Numbered from the stretch's first letter, positions 38,866 through 48,059 are shown. The stretch: DNA of 64,000 nt from JADJOY01 sp016713535 [NCBI: Deltaproteobacteria bacterium] (GCA_016713535.1 JADJOY010000014.1:199397-263396), one strand, 5' to 3'. Notes: generated by a model not told the origin, from the letters alone. A program made the numbers and translations.

Positions 38866-39114
38866 ATGATCCGGACTCAGGTGCAGCTCACCGAGCAGCA
38901 GCTCCGACAGTTGCGCAAGGTCGCGATCCGAGACGGTGTCTCGATCGCCGAGGTGATCCGCCGCTGCATCGACCGCGGCATTGGCGACCGGCTCGGCGAC
39001 TCGGACACGGCGTACGAGGCGGCGGCCACGTGCGTCGGCTCGTTTCGGGATCGCGACGATGCGAGCGACGTGGCCGAGGAACACGACGGCTATCTCGGGG
39101 ACGCCTTCGAATGA
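38866..39114 (+). CDS. Ribbon-helix-helix antitoxin
   Basis: 82 residues. ATG at 38866 starts MIRTQVQLTEQQLRQLRKVA followed by RDGVSIAEVIRRCIDRGI: one beta-strand with alternating T/Q/L, then two helices, the CopG/MetJ fold that binds an operator as a dimer. The acidic tail (DRDDASDVAEEHDGYLGDAF) would cap the toxin. The stop overlaps the toxin ATG (ATGA). The region before it (38826-38865, TTACGCTTGTTATGCCATCA) is AT-richer than its surroundings and probably carries the promoter and operator under autoregulation. Confidence 0.88.
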   Translation: MIRTQVQLTEQQLRQLRKVAIRDGVSIAEVIRRCIDRGIGDRLGDSDTAYEAAATCVGSFRDRDDASDVAEEHDGYLGDAFE

Positions 39115-39512
39115 GCCGAGTGTTCGTCGACACCTCGGCGTTCTTCGCGCTCCTGGTGTCGTCGGATGGCTCGCACCGCGCCGCCGCCGCGAGCTTCGAG
39201 CGGCTGCGTGCGCGTCGAGCGCCCCTCGTCACGTCGTCGTACGTGCTGGTCGAGACGTACGCCCTCCTGGGTCGACGCGTCGGTCTGGCGGCCGTGCGAT
39301 CCTTCCGGACGAGCTTCGCGCCGCTGCTGTCGGTCCGCTGGGTGGACGCGGAGCTCCACGAGCAGGGGCTCGAGCTGCTGTCGAATCGTGATCGGGCGAC
39401 ACTCAGCCTGGTCGACGCGGTGTCGTTCGTAGTGATTCGCCAGGAACGGATCGCGGACGTGTTCGCGTTCGACCGCCACTTCACCGAGGAGGGGCTGGCG
39501 CTCTCCGGCTGA
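39111..39512 (+). CDS. vapC: PIN-domain toxin (VapC-like RNase)
   Basis: 133-residue Mg-dependent endoribonuclease. The acidic active site is complete: D7 in VFVDTSAFFALL, E48 in YVLVETYALL, D102 in LVDAVSF and D121 in AFDRHF. Length is normal for VapC. It is translationally coupled to the RHH antitoxin. Targets of such toxins are tRNA or rRNA; which one cannot be told. This pair sits in a repeat-rich gap beside decayed gene fragments, fitting a mobile or recently rearranged spot. Confidence 0.9.
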   Translation: MSRVFVDTSAFFALLVSSDGSHRAAAASFERLRARRAPLVTSSYVLVETYALLGRRVGLAAVRSFRTSFAPLLSVRWVDAELHEQGLELLSNRDRATLSLVDAVSFVVIRQERIADVFAFDRHFTEEGLALSG

Positions 39513-39567
39513 AGCGTCGTGGGCCACGGTGCATCGGCCCGTCAGCCGCGGCGCGATCCCCGCAGTG

Positions 39568-39615
39568 CGTGAGCCGCGCGGCGCCGGTGAGCGCCGCGGC
39601 ACCGATCGCGAGCAC
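39568..39615 (-). pseudogene. Remnant of a serine-hydrolase gene 3' end
   Basis: On the minus strand this reads VLAIGAAALTGAARL, nearly identical to the last residues of the intact beta-lactamase-fold gene at 46726-47922 (MLAIGAAAITGAARLAR). The DNA match runs about 45 bases with few differences (compare 46737-46781). Upstream of it, on that gene's strand, the match stops abruptly at the fadJ-like remnant. It looks like the tail of a lost paralogue. Confidence 0.6.
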
Positions 39616-39722
39616 GTGCCGCTACGTCGACGCGGTGGGCGTGGGCGAGCTGGTGAAGAAGCTCGCGCGACGGCGCGCCCGACGCCGACAAGCCCGCCAA
39701 GAGCGTAGGGCCAAAGAGCGCC
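39614..39722 (+). pseudogene. Remnant of a fadJ-like 3' end
   Basis: Reads CRYVDAVGVGELVKKLARRR, matching FRYVDAVGVGEVVKKLERLR near the end of FadJ (38250-38310). After a deletion, GCCGACAAGCCCGCCAAGA and AAGAGCGCCTAG match the very 3' end of fadJ (38430-38465). About 39789-39817 then repeats the GGAGCGCGCCCGCTCCGTCG element that follows intact fadJ. So a fadJ tail plus its downstream repeat was once duplicated here and has decayed. Confidence 0.72.
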
Positions 39723-39726
39723 TAGT

Positions 39727-40225
39727 CGGCGCCGATCCTGGGCGCGGAGGAGCGCGGTTCATCCCGCCCGCGGAGCGCGATCGATTGGCCTGGAGCGCGC
39801 CCGCTCCGTCGGGCGCCCCGGGCCGCGTCCGGATTCGCCGATCGCCCCACGAGGAATCGTGGCGAGCCGGCGCTCCCTCCTACACTCCCGCGTCGGCGTC
39901 GCGAAGGCGGGGGGGCCGCGAGGCCGCACGCGGGTCCGTCTCGATCGGCCGTGACCGCTCCGGTGCGGTGCCGCGCGGCTGTCCTCCGTTACCGCTCGCC
40001 CCGCACCATCGCGATCGTCCGTGATCTCACACACGAATTCCGCGCGTCGTCGGGCACCCAGCTTGCTCTGCACGCACGGCGCGAGGGATCCGCGGCGACT
40101 GGGCGCCGCAAATTCGAGAAAAGTCGCTCGACGAGGTGCCGCTCTCGGGGATCGACGGCGTGGCCGGATGATCAACGCACTGCGGATTCGTCAACCGACG
40201 AGCGACGGACCGGCGAGGTGATGGC
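39727..40225. other. Gene-free interval
   Basis: Holds the fadJ-associated repeat (about 39789-39817), a decayed GTAGGGG-type palindrome (GGCGAGCCGGCGCTCCCTCC with TACAC, about 39861-39886), and otherwise no coding pattern. From 39960 to 40225 the sequence is less repetitive and is the likely leader/promoter region of the PKD protein gene; I see no clear -35/-10 pair. Confidence 0.5.
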
Positions 40226-43200
40226 GTGAGGATCGCGAGACGAGGACGAGGTCGGCGCTGGATCGCAAGCAGCACCCTGTGCTTGGCGTGGGCCCTGGTG
40301 GCACCGGGCACTTCGCCCGCCTCTGCGGCGCAGGTGAGTGCCCTCACCTCGCTGCCCGGTGATGCGACGATCGCCTTCGCGGCCAACGACCAGAGCGCGC
40401 CTTCGCTGGCGCGAGCGTCGAACGGCACCGCGCTCGTCGCGTGGTCGGACTCGCGCGCCAACCTCCTCGGCTCGGAGTACGAGACCTCGCGCGACGTCTA
40501 CGCCGCGCGCCTCGACGCCGCCGGCAACCCGCTCGAGTCGGCGCCGTTCGCGGTGGCGGCCGGCCCCGGCGCCCAGGAGAACCCCAAGGTCGCGTGGAAC
40601 GGCACCCACTGGCTGGTGGTGTTCGAGAGCACCGGCGTCTCGGGCACCGGCTACTACTACGAGAAGTCGCTCAAGGCGGTGCGGGTCGCGGCGAACGGCA
40701 CCGTCGTGGACGCCACCCCGATCGACATCCCGGGCGTCAGCCCGATCCCGTACGCCTGGGCGCTCGCCTCCGACGGCAACCAGTGGGTGATCGCCATCCA
40801 GGGCACGTCGGTGAGCGGCGACGTGGTGGCGATGCGGATCTCGGCGGGCGGCGTGCTCCTCGACCCACCCACCCGCCGGCTGGTCGCCGCCACGTATTAC
40901 ATGCGCTCGAACTTCAAGCTCGCCCACGCGAGCGGCGTCTTCGTGCTCACCTTCGACGACGCCTACGTGAACGGCGTCAACGACACCAAGGCCGTGCGCT
41001 TCGACTCGTCGCTGGCGCTCCTCGACGGCGCGCCGCTGGCACTCCTCGATCGGCCGCTCGCGGATCTCACCTCGAACGGCACCGAGCTCTACGCGGTGTG
41101 GAACCAGCAGCGTCCCGACTTCTCGATGGCCGTGACCGGCTCGCGGGTGAACGCCGCGGGCCAGCGCCTCGACGGCGCGGGCGACGACCTCTCGGGCGCG
41201 AATCCGGCGCAGGGCTCGACGCCGATCGTCGCCACCTGGGACGGCGTGAACTGGCGCGCGCTCTGGCCGGCTGCGGGCGGCGCACGCGCCGCGCGGGTGA
41301 GCGCGGCGGGAGCGGTGCTCGACCCCGGCGGCGTGCTGCTGGCGGGCGCCGTCACCGGTCCGGTGGCCGGCACCGGCGACGGCGGCGTGCACGTGGCGTT
41401 CACCACCACCAACGGCTCGACCAACGACGTCGTCGCGGCCCGGATCAGCGCCGCCAGCGCGCTCGGCGCGAGCCGCCCGCTCTCGATCGGCCAGCCCCAG
41501 CAGACGGACGCCGAGCTGGCGACCAGCGGCACGGGCTCGATGCTGGTGTTCCGGAGCGCGACCGCGTCCACGGCGCGGGTGCTGGCGATGCCGCTCGATG
41601 CCGCGGGCAACGCGCTCGTGGCCGAACCGGTGGTGCTCGACAGCGGTGACGTCCTGAACGGACCGGGTGCCCCTGCGGTGTCGTGGAACGGCAGCGTGTA
41701 CCTCGTGGCCTGGGGCGCGGCGAACGGCGTCGTCGCGAAGCGCATCTCGCCGGCGGGCGCGGTCCTCGACGCGAGCCCGCGGCTCGTCCTGGCGCAAGGG
41801 TTCGGCCGGCCCGCCGTCGCCGCAGTCGGCGACGTGTTCCTGGTGTTGGGGAGGCACTACGGGTCCACGCCGCAGGTCATCTATCCGCTCGCGGCGCGCC
41901 TTCGCGGCAGCGACGGCGCGCTCCTCGACGCGGCGCCGATCACGATCAACGCGGGCGGCTACGTGTCGCGCCCACCGGCGGTCACCGCGATCGACGGCCG
42001 CTGGCTGGTCGCCTATCACGCGAACTGGAGCCACGACGACTCGGGGGCCAGCACCGGCATCACCTTCATCGGCGCCGACGGCAGCCTCGGCGCGAGCAGC
42101 GGGGTGGAGATCTTCTCCACGGCCGGCGGCAACGGGATCTTCGAGCTTGGCCTGGCGTCGAACGGCAGCACGGCGCTGCTGGTGCAGTCGAAGGAGATCA
42201 CCTCGGGGGTGGAGACCGACCTCCTCGCCCACGTGATCTCGGCGGCGGGCGCGGTCGGCCCGCTCGTCAACCTCACGCCCTGGATCGGCAACCAGTACCG
42301 GCCGCGGGTGGCGTGGGACGGCACCGACTTCGTGGTCGTGTTCCAGGACCAGAAGAACCGCCTCACCGACATCGCGCTCGACCCGATCGACGCGCGCAGC
42401 GACCTGTTCGGGATGCGGGTCGCGCCGGACGGGACGCCGGTCGATCCCCAGGGGTTCCTGATCAGCGCCATCGACGGCGCGGAGGCCCACCCGGCGGTCG
42501 CGTCGAGCGCGGGCGTGAGCCTGTTCGGTGCCTCGCAGATGCTGAACGACGGCCTGCGCGCGAACTACCGGATCGTCACCGAAGCGCGCAGCGCCGCGGG
42601 CAATCGCTGGCCGGTGGCCGTCGCGACCGCCGCGCCGTCGCACGGCGACTCGCCGCTGACGGTGACCCTGAGCTCGAACGGCTCCCTCGATCCCGAGGGT
42701 GGCGCGATCGCGCGGCTGTGGGACTTCGGCGACGGCAACACGTCGACGCTCGCGAACCCGACCCACGCGTTCACCGCGGCGAAGCCGTACCTGGTGACCT
42801 TGACGGTCACCGACGGCGGCGGCCGCAGCGCGACGCAGGCGATCCGGGTGAACGTCACCGCCCCCAACCAGGCGCCGATCGCGAAGGCGGTCGCGTCGCC
42901 GCCGAGCGGCCCCGCGCCGCTCGACGTGACGCTGGACGCGACCGGTTCGTACGATCCGGACGGCGCCATCGGCAACGTGACGTGGACCTTCCACGACGGC
43001 AGCCAAACCTACGGGCCGATCGGCTACTACACCTACACGCAGAACGGCAGCTACCCGGTGACGGTCACCGTGTACGACGCCCGCGGCGCGTCCGACACCG
43101 ACACGATCACCGTGGCGGTGGGCGTGGCGTCCAACCAGGCGCCGGTCGCCGCCGCCGCGGCGACGCCCACCACCGGCAACGCCCCGCTCGCGGTGTCGTT

Positions 43201-43525
43201 CAGCGCGGCGGGCTCGAGCGACGCCGACGGTACGATCGTCACCTACCGATGGGACTTCGGCGACGGCGGTATCTCGAACGGCGCGAACGTGAGCCACACC
43301 TACACGGTGAGCGGGAACTACACGGCCACGCTCACCGTCACCGACGACCGCGGGGCCACCGACACCGACACGGTGCTGATCCGCGTCCGCGCCACCGCCT
43401 GCCAGCCGGCGAACATCGGCGGAACGCTCATGTTCGACGTCGCGACGCTGGCGATCCCGCTCGTCGGGTTGCTGCCGATCGCTCGGCTGCGCCGCCGGCG
43501 CGAGAGGTCGGCCGCGGCCGCGTGA
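40226..43525 (+). CDS. Large secreted PKD-domain protein with C-terminal anchor
   Basis: 1099 residues. The GTG at 40226 (GGCGAGGTG before it) starts RIARRGRGRRWIASSTLCLA, a signal peptide ending near SPASA. Residues 50-780 are repeated strands of propeller type (SLARASNGTALVAWSDSR, PKVAWNGTHWLVVFES, PAVSWNGSVYLVAWG, PRVAWDGTDFVVVFQD). Three PKD domains follow, each with the W-D-F-G-D-G or equivalent turn (RLWDFGDGNTST; VTWTFHDGSQ; YRWDFGDGGISN) and ending TLTVTD or VTVYDAR. The C-terminus is a cysteine, then FDVATLAIPLVGLLPIARL and an arginine-rich end, the layout of a sorting or membrane-anchor tail. Likely displayed on the surface, with adhesive or scaffold function. It ends at the edge of the abnormal G/C block. 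Confidence 0.85.
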   Translation: MRIARRGRGRRWIASSTLCLAWALVAPGTSPASAAQVSALTSLPGDATIAFAANDQSAPSLARASNGTALVAWSDSRANLLGSEYETSRDVYAARLDAAGNPLESAPFAVAAGPGAQENPKVAWNGTHWLVVFESTGVSGTGYYYEKSLKAVRVAANGTVVDATPIDIPGVSPIPYAWALASDGNQWVIAIQGTSVSGDVVAMRISAGGVLLDPPTRRLVAATYYMRSNFKLAHASGVFVLTFDDAYVNGVNDTKAVRFDSSLALLDGAPLALLDRPLADLTSNGTELYAVWNQQRPDFSMAVTGSRVNAAGQRLDGAGDDLSGANPAQGSTPIVATWDGVNWRALWPAAGGARAARVSAAGAVLDPGGVLLAGAVTGPVAGTGDGGVHVAFTTTNGSTNDVVAARISAASALGASRPLSIGQPQQTDAELATSGTGSMLVFRSATASTARVLAMPLDAAGNALVAEPVVLDSGDVLNGPGAPAVSWNGSVYLVAWGAANGVVAKRISPAGAVLDASPRLVLAQGFGRPAVAAVGDVFLVLGRHYGSTPQVIYPLAARLRGSDGALLDAAPITINAGGYVSRPPAVTAIDGRWLVAYHANWSHDDSGASTGITFIGADGSLGASSGVEIFSTAGGNGIFELGLASNGSTALLVQSKEITSGVETDLLAHVISAAGAVGPLVNLTPWIGNQYRPRVAWDGTDFVVVFQDQKNRLTDIALDPIDARSDLFGMRVAPDGTPVDPQGFLISAIDGAEAHPAVASSAGVSLFGASQMLNDGLRANYRIVTEARSAAGNRWPVAVATAAPSHGDSPLTVTLSSNGSLDPEGGAIARLWDFGDGNTSTLANPTHAFTAAKPYLVTLTVTDGGGRSATQAIRVNVTAPNQAPIAKAVASPPSGPAPLDVTLDATGSYDPDGAIGNVTWTFHDGSQTYGPIGYYTYTQNGSYPVTVTVYDARGASDTDTITVAVGVASNQAPVAAAAATPTTGNAPLAVSFSAAGSSDADGTIVTYRWDFGDGGISNGANVSHTYTVSGNYTATLTVTDDRGATDTDTVLIRVRATACQPANIGGTLMFDVATLAIPLVGLLPIARLRRRRERSAAAA

Positions 43526-44763
43526 GGAAGATCCGGGGCCCCACCCCCGGGAGGCGGGGGGGGGGGGGAGGGGGGAAGATTGACGCCCCGCCGGGGGAGG
43601 GGGGGAACACGCCCCCCCAACGCGTTGGCCGCGCGGGCCGGACCGCCCGAAGGCGCCCGCCCCCCCCGGGGGGGCCCGCCCCGCCGAAGCCCCCGCCGGG
43701 CCACCGCGGCGGCCGCGCCCCCCGCGCGGCGGCGGCCCGCCGGACACCCCCCCGCGCCCCCCCGTAAAACCGGCCGCCCGCCCCGGGCCGGCGCGCCCCC
43801 GCGCCCAACCCCAGCCGGCCGCCGCGCCCGCCCCCCGCGCCCGCCCGGGCGCCCAGCGGCGCGAAGGACGACCGCCCGGCGGGCGCCGACCCGGCGACGC
43901 GTTTAACGACCACGCCGCCCCGGCAACCCGCGGCAGAAGACCGCCGGCCCCCGCGCCCCGCGCGGCGCCGCGGCCCGGCCCGACGAGCCCCCCCGAACAG
44001 CCCGCGCGGACGAAAGCAACCAGCCGCGACGAGCCCAACGGCCGGGACGCCCCCCCCGCCGGCGCCGGCGCCCCGCCCCGCGGCGAACGAGCCGCGGCCC
44101 GGGCATAAAAGCCGCGCGCCCGCCGGCCGGCCGGCCGGCGCCCCGCGCCGGCCCCGCCGGGGGGGTGTTGGAGGACCCCCGCCCCCGCGCGCGCCGCGCG
44201 CGGAGCCCCCCGCGGCCCCCGCGCCCCCGCGCGCCGGCCCGCGGGGCGTCGGGCCCCGGCGCGGCGGGCAGTCGCCCGCGGGCGCCGGCCGCGCCGCCGA
44301 AGAAGGCCCCCCCGCCGCGGCGCGGTTGATGAAACAGCGAGCCGGCGACCCCCCGGAGAAGACCGAGGACGACCCCGAACGAGCCGCCCGCCGGACCAGC
44401 GCCCGGACCCCCCCCCCCGCCGCGCGCCCCGGCAGACCCGGCCCCCGCCCGGCCGGGCGGGGGGGGGGGCGGTTCATCCCCCACCGCCCCAAACCAACAG
44501 GCCGCAAAAAAACAACATCCCACCCAACCCGACGGCCGGGGGTATGGCGCCCCGGGCGCCCCGCCCGCCGGGCGGCACGCCGGGCGGGGGGGCGGGGGGG
44601 CGGAGAAGGGACCGCGGCCCCGGGCGGGCCGCCGCCGGGCGGCGCCCCCGGGCGGGGGGGGGCCGCGGCCCCGGCGCGCGCGCGGCCCCCGGGGCCGCCG
44701 CCGGGCGCGGCCCGCCGGGGGGAGAGGGGGCCGCCGGGCGGGGGGGGGGGGCGCCGGGGGGGG
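43526..44763. other. Abnormal stretch of nearly pure G and C, probably not real sequence
   Basis: For about 1.24 kb A and T almost vanish and long G or C runs dominate (up to about 11). Several 60-base lines contain no A or T or only one or two. No codon pattern, palindrome family or tandem period survives. Normal sequence resumes exactly in a GTAGGGG palindrome at 44764. A small patch of the same style lies at 59737-59767. I read this as base-calling or assembly failure, so true genes may be hidden here. Confidence 0.7.
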
Positions 44764-44787
44764 GGGCGAGCTGACGCTCGCCCCTAC
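44764..44787 (-). repeat. GTAGGGG palindrome that overlaps a gene end
   Basis: GGGCGAGCTGACGCTCGCCC with CTAC. On the minus strand its first bases GTAG supply the TAG stop codon (44786-44784) of the kinase gene, whose last codons run straight into the element. Confidence 0.8.
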
Positions 44788-46700
44788 GCACCCACGTGTC
44801 GCGCCGCGCCGTCGAGGACCGTGCGCACGCGGCTCGCGAGCGCTTCGAGCCGGTAGGGCTTGGGCAGGAAGTTCGTCCCGGGCTCGAGCACGCCGAAGCT
44901 GCCGAGCACGTCGTCGGTGTAGCCGGAGGTGTAGAGCACCTGGATCCCCGGCCGCCGCCGCTCGATCTCGGCGGCGAGCCGTCGTCCGTCGAGCCCCGGC
45001 ATCACCACGTCGGTGACCAGCAGCGCGAGGTCCAGGGGGAGCGAGGCGAGCGCCGCGAGGGTCTCTTCGCCGTCGGCGAAGTCGTAGACGCGGTAGCCGA
45101 GGCGCTCGAGGAGCTCGCGCGCACGCGCGCGCACCCGCTCCTCGTCCTCAACCAGCACGATCGCCTCGGTGCCGCGAGCGAGCGCGACAGGCCGAGGACC
45201 GGGGAGGCGCTCGGGCAGCGCGTCGACCGCGGGTAGGTAGATGCGGAACGTCGTGCCTGCGCCGAGCACCGAGCTGAACTCGATCCGCCCCTGGTGGCGG
45301 TTCACCACGCCATACACCGTCGCGAGGCCGAGGCCGGTGCCGCGGCCCTGGGGCTTGGTGGTGAAGAACGGCTCGAAGAGGTGGCTCTTCACGTTCTCGC
45401 TCATGCCTTCGCCGGTGTCCGCGACGCTCAGCATCACGTACGCGCGCGTCACGCAAGGCTCGTCGCCCTCGCCGGTGCCCGGGTCCGGCAGGGTGACGTT
45501 GCGAGTCTCGAGGGTGAGCCGCCCGCCCCGCGGCATCGCGTCGCGCGCGTTGACCGCGAGATTGACGAGCACCTGCTCGGCCTGGCTGACGTCGATGCGC
45601 ACCGCGCGCAGGTCGTGGCTCAGGCTCGTCACCAGCTCGACGTCCTCGCCGAGCAGCCGCTCGAGCATCTTCTCGAAGCGGTGGATCACGTCGTTCAGGC
45701 TCATCACCCGCGGGTCGATCGCCTGCTTGCGCGAGAACGCGAGGAGCTGGCGGGTGAGGTTGGTGGCGGAGTCGATGCCCTTCGCGATCTCCACGAACCG
45801 TGCGTGCGCCGGGTGCTCGGGGCTCGTCTCCATCATGCCGAGCTCGGTGTTGATCCCCATCGCGGTGAGCAGGTTGTTGAAGTCGTGGGCGACCCCGCCC
45901 GCGAGACGCCCCACCGACTCGAGCTTCTGCGCGTGACGCAGGCTCTCCTCGGCGCGGCGCCGCTCGGTCACGTCCTGGATGGTGCCGAACATCTCGACCG
46001 GCTCGCCGTCCTCGCCGAGGTCGAGCTCGCCGCGTCCGTGCACCCAGCGCCGCTCGCCGTCCGAGGCGCGGACGATCTCGTACTCCTTGTCGAAGCGCTG
46101 GCGTTGCCCGAGCACCTGGACCAGCAGGTGCTCGCGCAGCTCGTCGCGGTGGCGCGGGTGGATCAGCGCGAGCCAGCCCTCGACCGTCTTCGGGTAGGCG
46201 TCGTCGATGCCGAAGATGTCGTCGAGCTTGGCGGAGCTCGCCCACGTGCCCGACGCCACGTCGAAGCGGTACGAGCCGAGGTTTCCCACCTCCTGCGAGC
46301 GGCGCAGGAAGAACTCGCTGCCGCGGATCGCGTCGTCCTTGCGGCGCTGGGCGGTGACGTCGATCGCCGTCGCGACCCGCGCAGGCTGGTGGCGGAAGGT
46401 GACGTCGTGCTCCGTCACCAGCACCTCGACGAGCTCGCCGGTGCGGGTGCGGTGCCTGCGCGCCTCGGCGGACGCGCAGCCGCCCACCACGTCGGTCTTG
46501 CGGCGCGCGCCCCGCGCCGGTGCGTCGAGCGTGGTCAGGCCGAGCGTCAGGAACTCACCGCGTGTGTAGCCGTAGCGGGCGAGCGCGGCGTCGTTGACGT
46601 CGAGCACGCGCCGCCCGTCACGCGACACGATCCACATCGCGTACGGAGCGCCACGGAAGATCGCCTCGAAGTCCGAGCCCGGTCCGCGCGCGTTCGTCAT
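44784..46700 (-). CDS. PAS-PAS hybrid sensor histidine kinase with receiver
   Basis: 638 residues, no membrane segment, so it senses inside the cell. PAS 1 (about 10-115, FEAIFRGAPYAMWIVSRDGR), PAS 2 with PAC (130-250, NLGSYRFDVASGTWASSAKL; MFGTIQDVTERRRAEESLRH), HisKA with GGVAHDFNNLLTA (H272 followed by D273), HATPase (NLAVNARDAM, DTGEGM, GRGTGLGLATVYG) and receiver (VLVEDEE, D564 in LVTDVVMPGLDG, TSGYTDD, LPKPY with K613). This is the H-D-F-N-N-L-L kinase class common in PAS hybrids. ATG at 46700. The serine hydrolase gene ends 25 bases upstream on the same strand, so they may be co-transcribed. No DNA-binding output is attached. Confidence 0.92.
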   Translation of the reverse strand: MTNARGPGSDFEAIFRGAPYAMWIVSRDGRRVLDVNDAALARYGYTRGEFLTLGLTTLDAPARGARRKTDVVGGCASAEARRHRTRTGELVEVLVTEHDVTFRHQPARVATAIDVTAQRRKDDAIRGSEFFLRRSQEVGNLGSYRFDVASGTWASSAKLDDIFGIDDAYPKTVEGWLALIHPRHRDELREHLLVQVLGQRQRFDKEYEIVRASDGERRWVHGRGELDLGEDGEPVEMFGTIQDVTERRRAEESLRHAQKLESVGRLAGGVAHDFNNLLTAMGINTELGMMETSPEHPAHARFVEIAKGIDSATNLTRQLLAFSRKQAIDPRVMSLNDVIHRFEKMLERLLGEDVELVTSLSHDLRAVRIDVSQAEQVLVNLAVNARDAMPRGGRLTLETRNVTLPDPGTGEGDEPCVTRAYVMLSVADTGEGMSENVKSHLFEPFFTTKPQGRGTGLGLATVYGVVNRHQGRIEFSSVLGAGTTFRIYLPAVDALPERLPGPRPVALARGTEAIVLVEDEERVRARARELLERLGYRVYDFADGEETLAALASLPLDLALLVTDVVMPGLDGRRLAAEIERRRPGIQVLYTSGYTDDVLGSFGVLEPGTNFLPKPYRLEALASRVRTVLDGAARHVGA

Positions 46701-46725
46701 CGGCGCCCCGTGTGCGGTCCGAGCG

Positions 46726-47922
46726 TCAGCGCGCGAGGCGCGCGGCGCCGGTGATGGCGGCGGCGCCGATCGCGAGCATGCGAAGGTCGCCGAACGGGCT
46801 GCCGGCGACGCGGTTGTTGACCATCGCCACGGCGAGCTGGCGCCTCGGGTCGGTCCACGCACCCGAGCCGCCGAAGCCGAAGTGGCCGAACGCCTGGCGC
46901 GGCGTGCCGCGTCCCGTGAACGCGCGGTGGTAGCCGAGCCGCCAGTGCATCGCGACCGGCACCACGCGGTCGAGGCGGCGGCTCTGCACCTGGGTCGCGC
47001 GCGCGATCGTGGTGGGGCCGACCAGCGGCACGCCGTCGAGGGTGCCGCCGGCGCCGAGGGCCGCGTACAGGCGCGCGAGGTCGCGCGCGGTGAAGAGGCC
47101 GTTGGCGGAGGGGATCGACGGCGTGAGCACCTCGGGATGCCAGAAGGTGCGCATCACCCCGCGCGGCAGCAGCGCGTCGGCGAGGTACGCGGGATCGAAC
47201 GGGATGCGCAGGTTGCGGCAGATCTTCTGGATCCCCTTGGCGTAGGGGCGCGCGGTGCCGTAGTGATCGTCGAGGCCGAGCGGCGGCACCTTGAGGCGCG
47301 CGGCGCGCTCGCGGGCTGCGGCGGGCGCGCCGATCCAGAAGCCCTCGAGGCCGAGCGGAAGGGCGAGCTCGGTGCGGATCAGCTCGGCGAACGGCCGGTC
47401 GGTCACGCGCTGCGCGAGCTCGCCGATCAGCCACCCGAACGTGAGCCCGTGGTAGGCGCTCTGGCTGCCCGGCACATACGACGGCTCTGCGGCCGCGAGC
47501 GCCTCGACCATGTGCTCCCAGTCGAGCATGCGGTCGCCGTGGTCGACCATGCGGCGGATGTGATGGAGGCCGGCCTCGTGGCAGAGGAGCTGGCGCACCG
47601 TGATCGCCGCCTTGCGCGCCTGGCCGAACTCGGGCCAGTACTTCGACACCGGGTCGTCGTAGTCGAGCAGCCCGCGGTCCACCAGCACGTGGAGCAGCGT
47701 CGCGGTGACGCCCTTGGTGGTGGAGAAGGACATCGCGGCGGTGTCGCGCTCCCACGGCGTGCCGGCGTCGTCGCGAGTGCCCGCCCACGCGTCGACCACC
47801 GGCCGCCCGCGGTGATAGACACAGATCGCCATGCCGCCGCCGTGGAGGCGGACCTGGCGCTCGAGGACGCGCGCGATGCGCTCGAATGCGGGGTGGACTT
47901 CGCCGTGGACCGTGGCCGCCAT
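46726..47922 (-). CDS. Beta-lactamase-fold serine hydrolase (class C / EstB-like)
   Basis: 398 residues. MSFSTTKGVTATLLHVLVDR holds the catalytic S-x-x-K; YVPGSQSAYHGLTFGWLIGE gives the tyrosine of the Y-x-N-like second motif in its esterase form (Y-H-G); and FGHFGFGGSGAW is the H-x-G-like third motif. There is no signal peptide, unlike true beta-lactamases, so an esterase or peptidase inside the cell (EstB/LACTB type) is more likely than antibiotic breakdown. ATG at 47922. A 3' fragment of a paralogue survives at 39568-39615. Confidence 0.9.
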   Translation of the reverse strand: MAATVHGEVHPAFERIARVLERQVRLHGGGMAICVYHRGRPVVDAWAGTRDDAGTPWERDTAAMSFSTTKGVTATLLHVLVDRGLLDYDDPVSKYWPEFGQARKAAITVRQLLCHEAGLHHIRRMVDHGDRMLDWEHMVEALAAAEPSYVPGSQSAYHGLTFGWLIGELAQRVTDRPFAELIRTELALPLGLEGFWIGAPAAARERAARLKVPPLGLDDHYGTARPYAKGIQKICRNLRIPFDPAYLADALLPRGVMRTFWHPEVLTPSIPSANGLFTARDLARLYAALGAGGTLDGVPLVGPTTIARATQVQSRRLDRVVPVAMHWRLGYHRAFTGRGTPRQAFGHFGFGGSGAWTDPRRQLAVAMVNNRVAGSPFGDLRMLAIGAAAITGAARLAR

Positions 47923-48059
47923 GATCCGAGCCGTGCCTCCTCGTGGATCGCGCCGCGTTCGTCCCGCGTCGCGCGCTCGCGCCGGGCGCGATCCTATCCG
48001 ATGCGAAGTCGGGCGAATGCCCCCTCCCGGGCGCGGGGCTCGGCGCTGAGCTCGTCGCG

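Noticed and set aside
40060-40140. Possible cyclic-di-GMP riboswitch before the PKD gene (GCACGCACGGCGCGAGGG, then GCCGCAAATTCGAG)
   Set aside because: The conserved GGCAAACC and GGGACGCAAAGCC segments are not there; resemblance is limited to short GC-rich words.
40172-44038. Long minus-strand open frame opposite the PKD protein
   Set aside because: Shadow frame of a GC-rich gene; it also runs into the abnormal G/C block. No recognisable fold.
43526-44763. GC-rich repeat protein gene of PE_PGRS or silk type
   Set aside because: No periodic Gly codon pattern and homopolymers of either G or C without strand preference; error is simpler.
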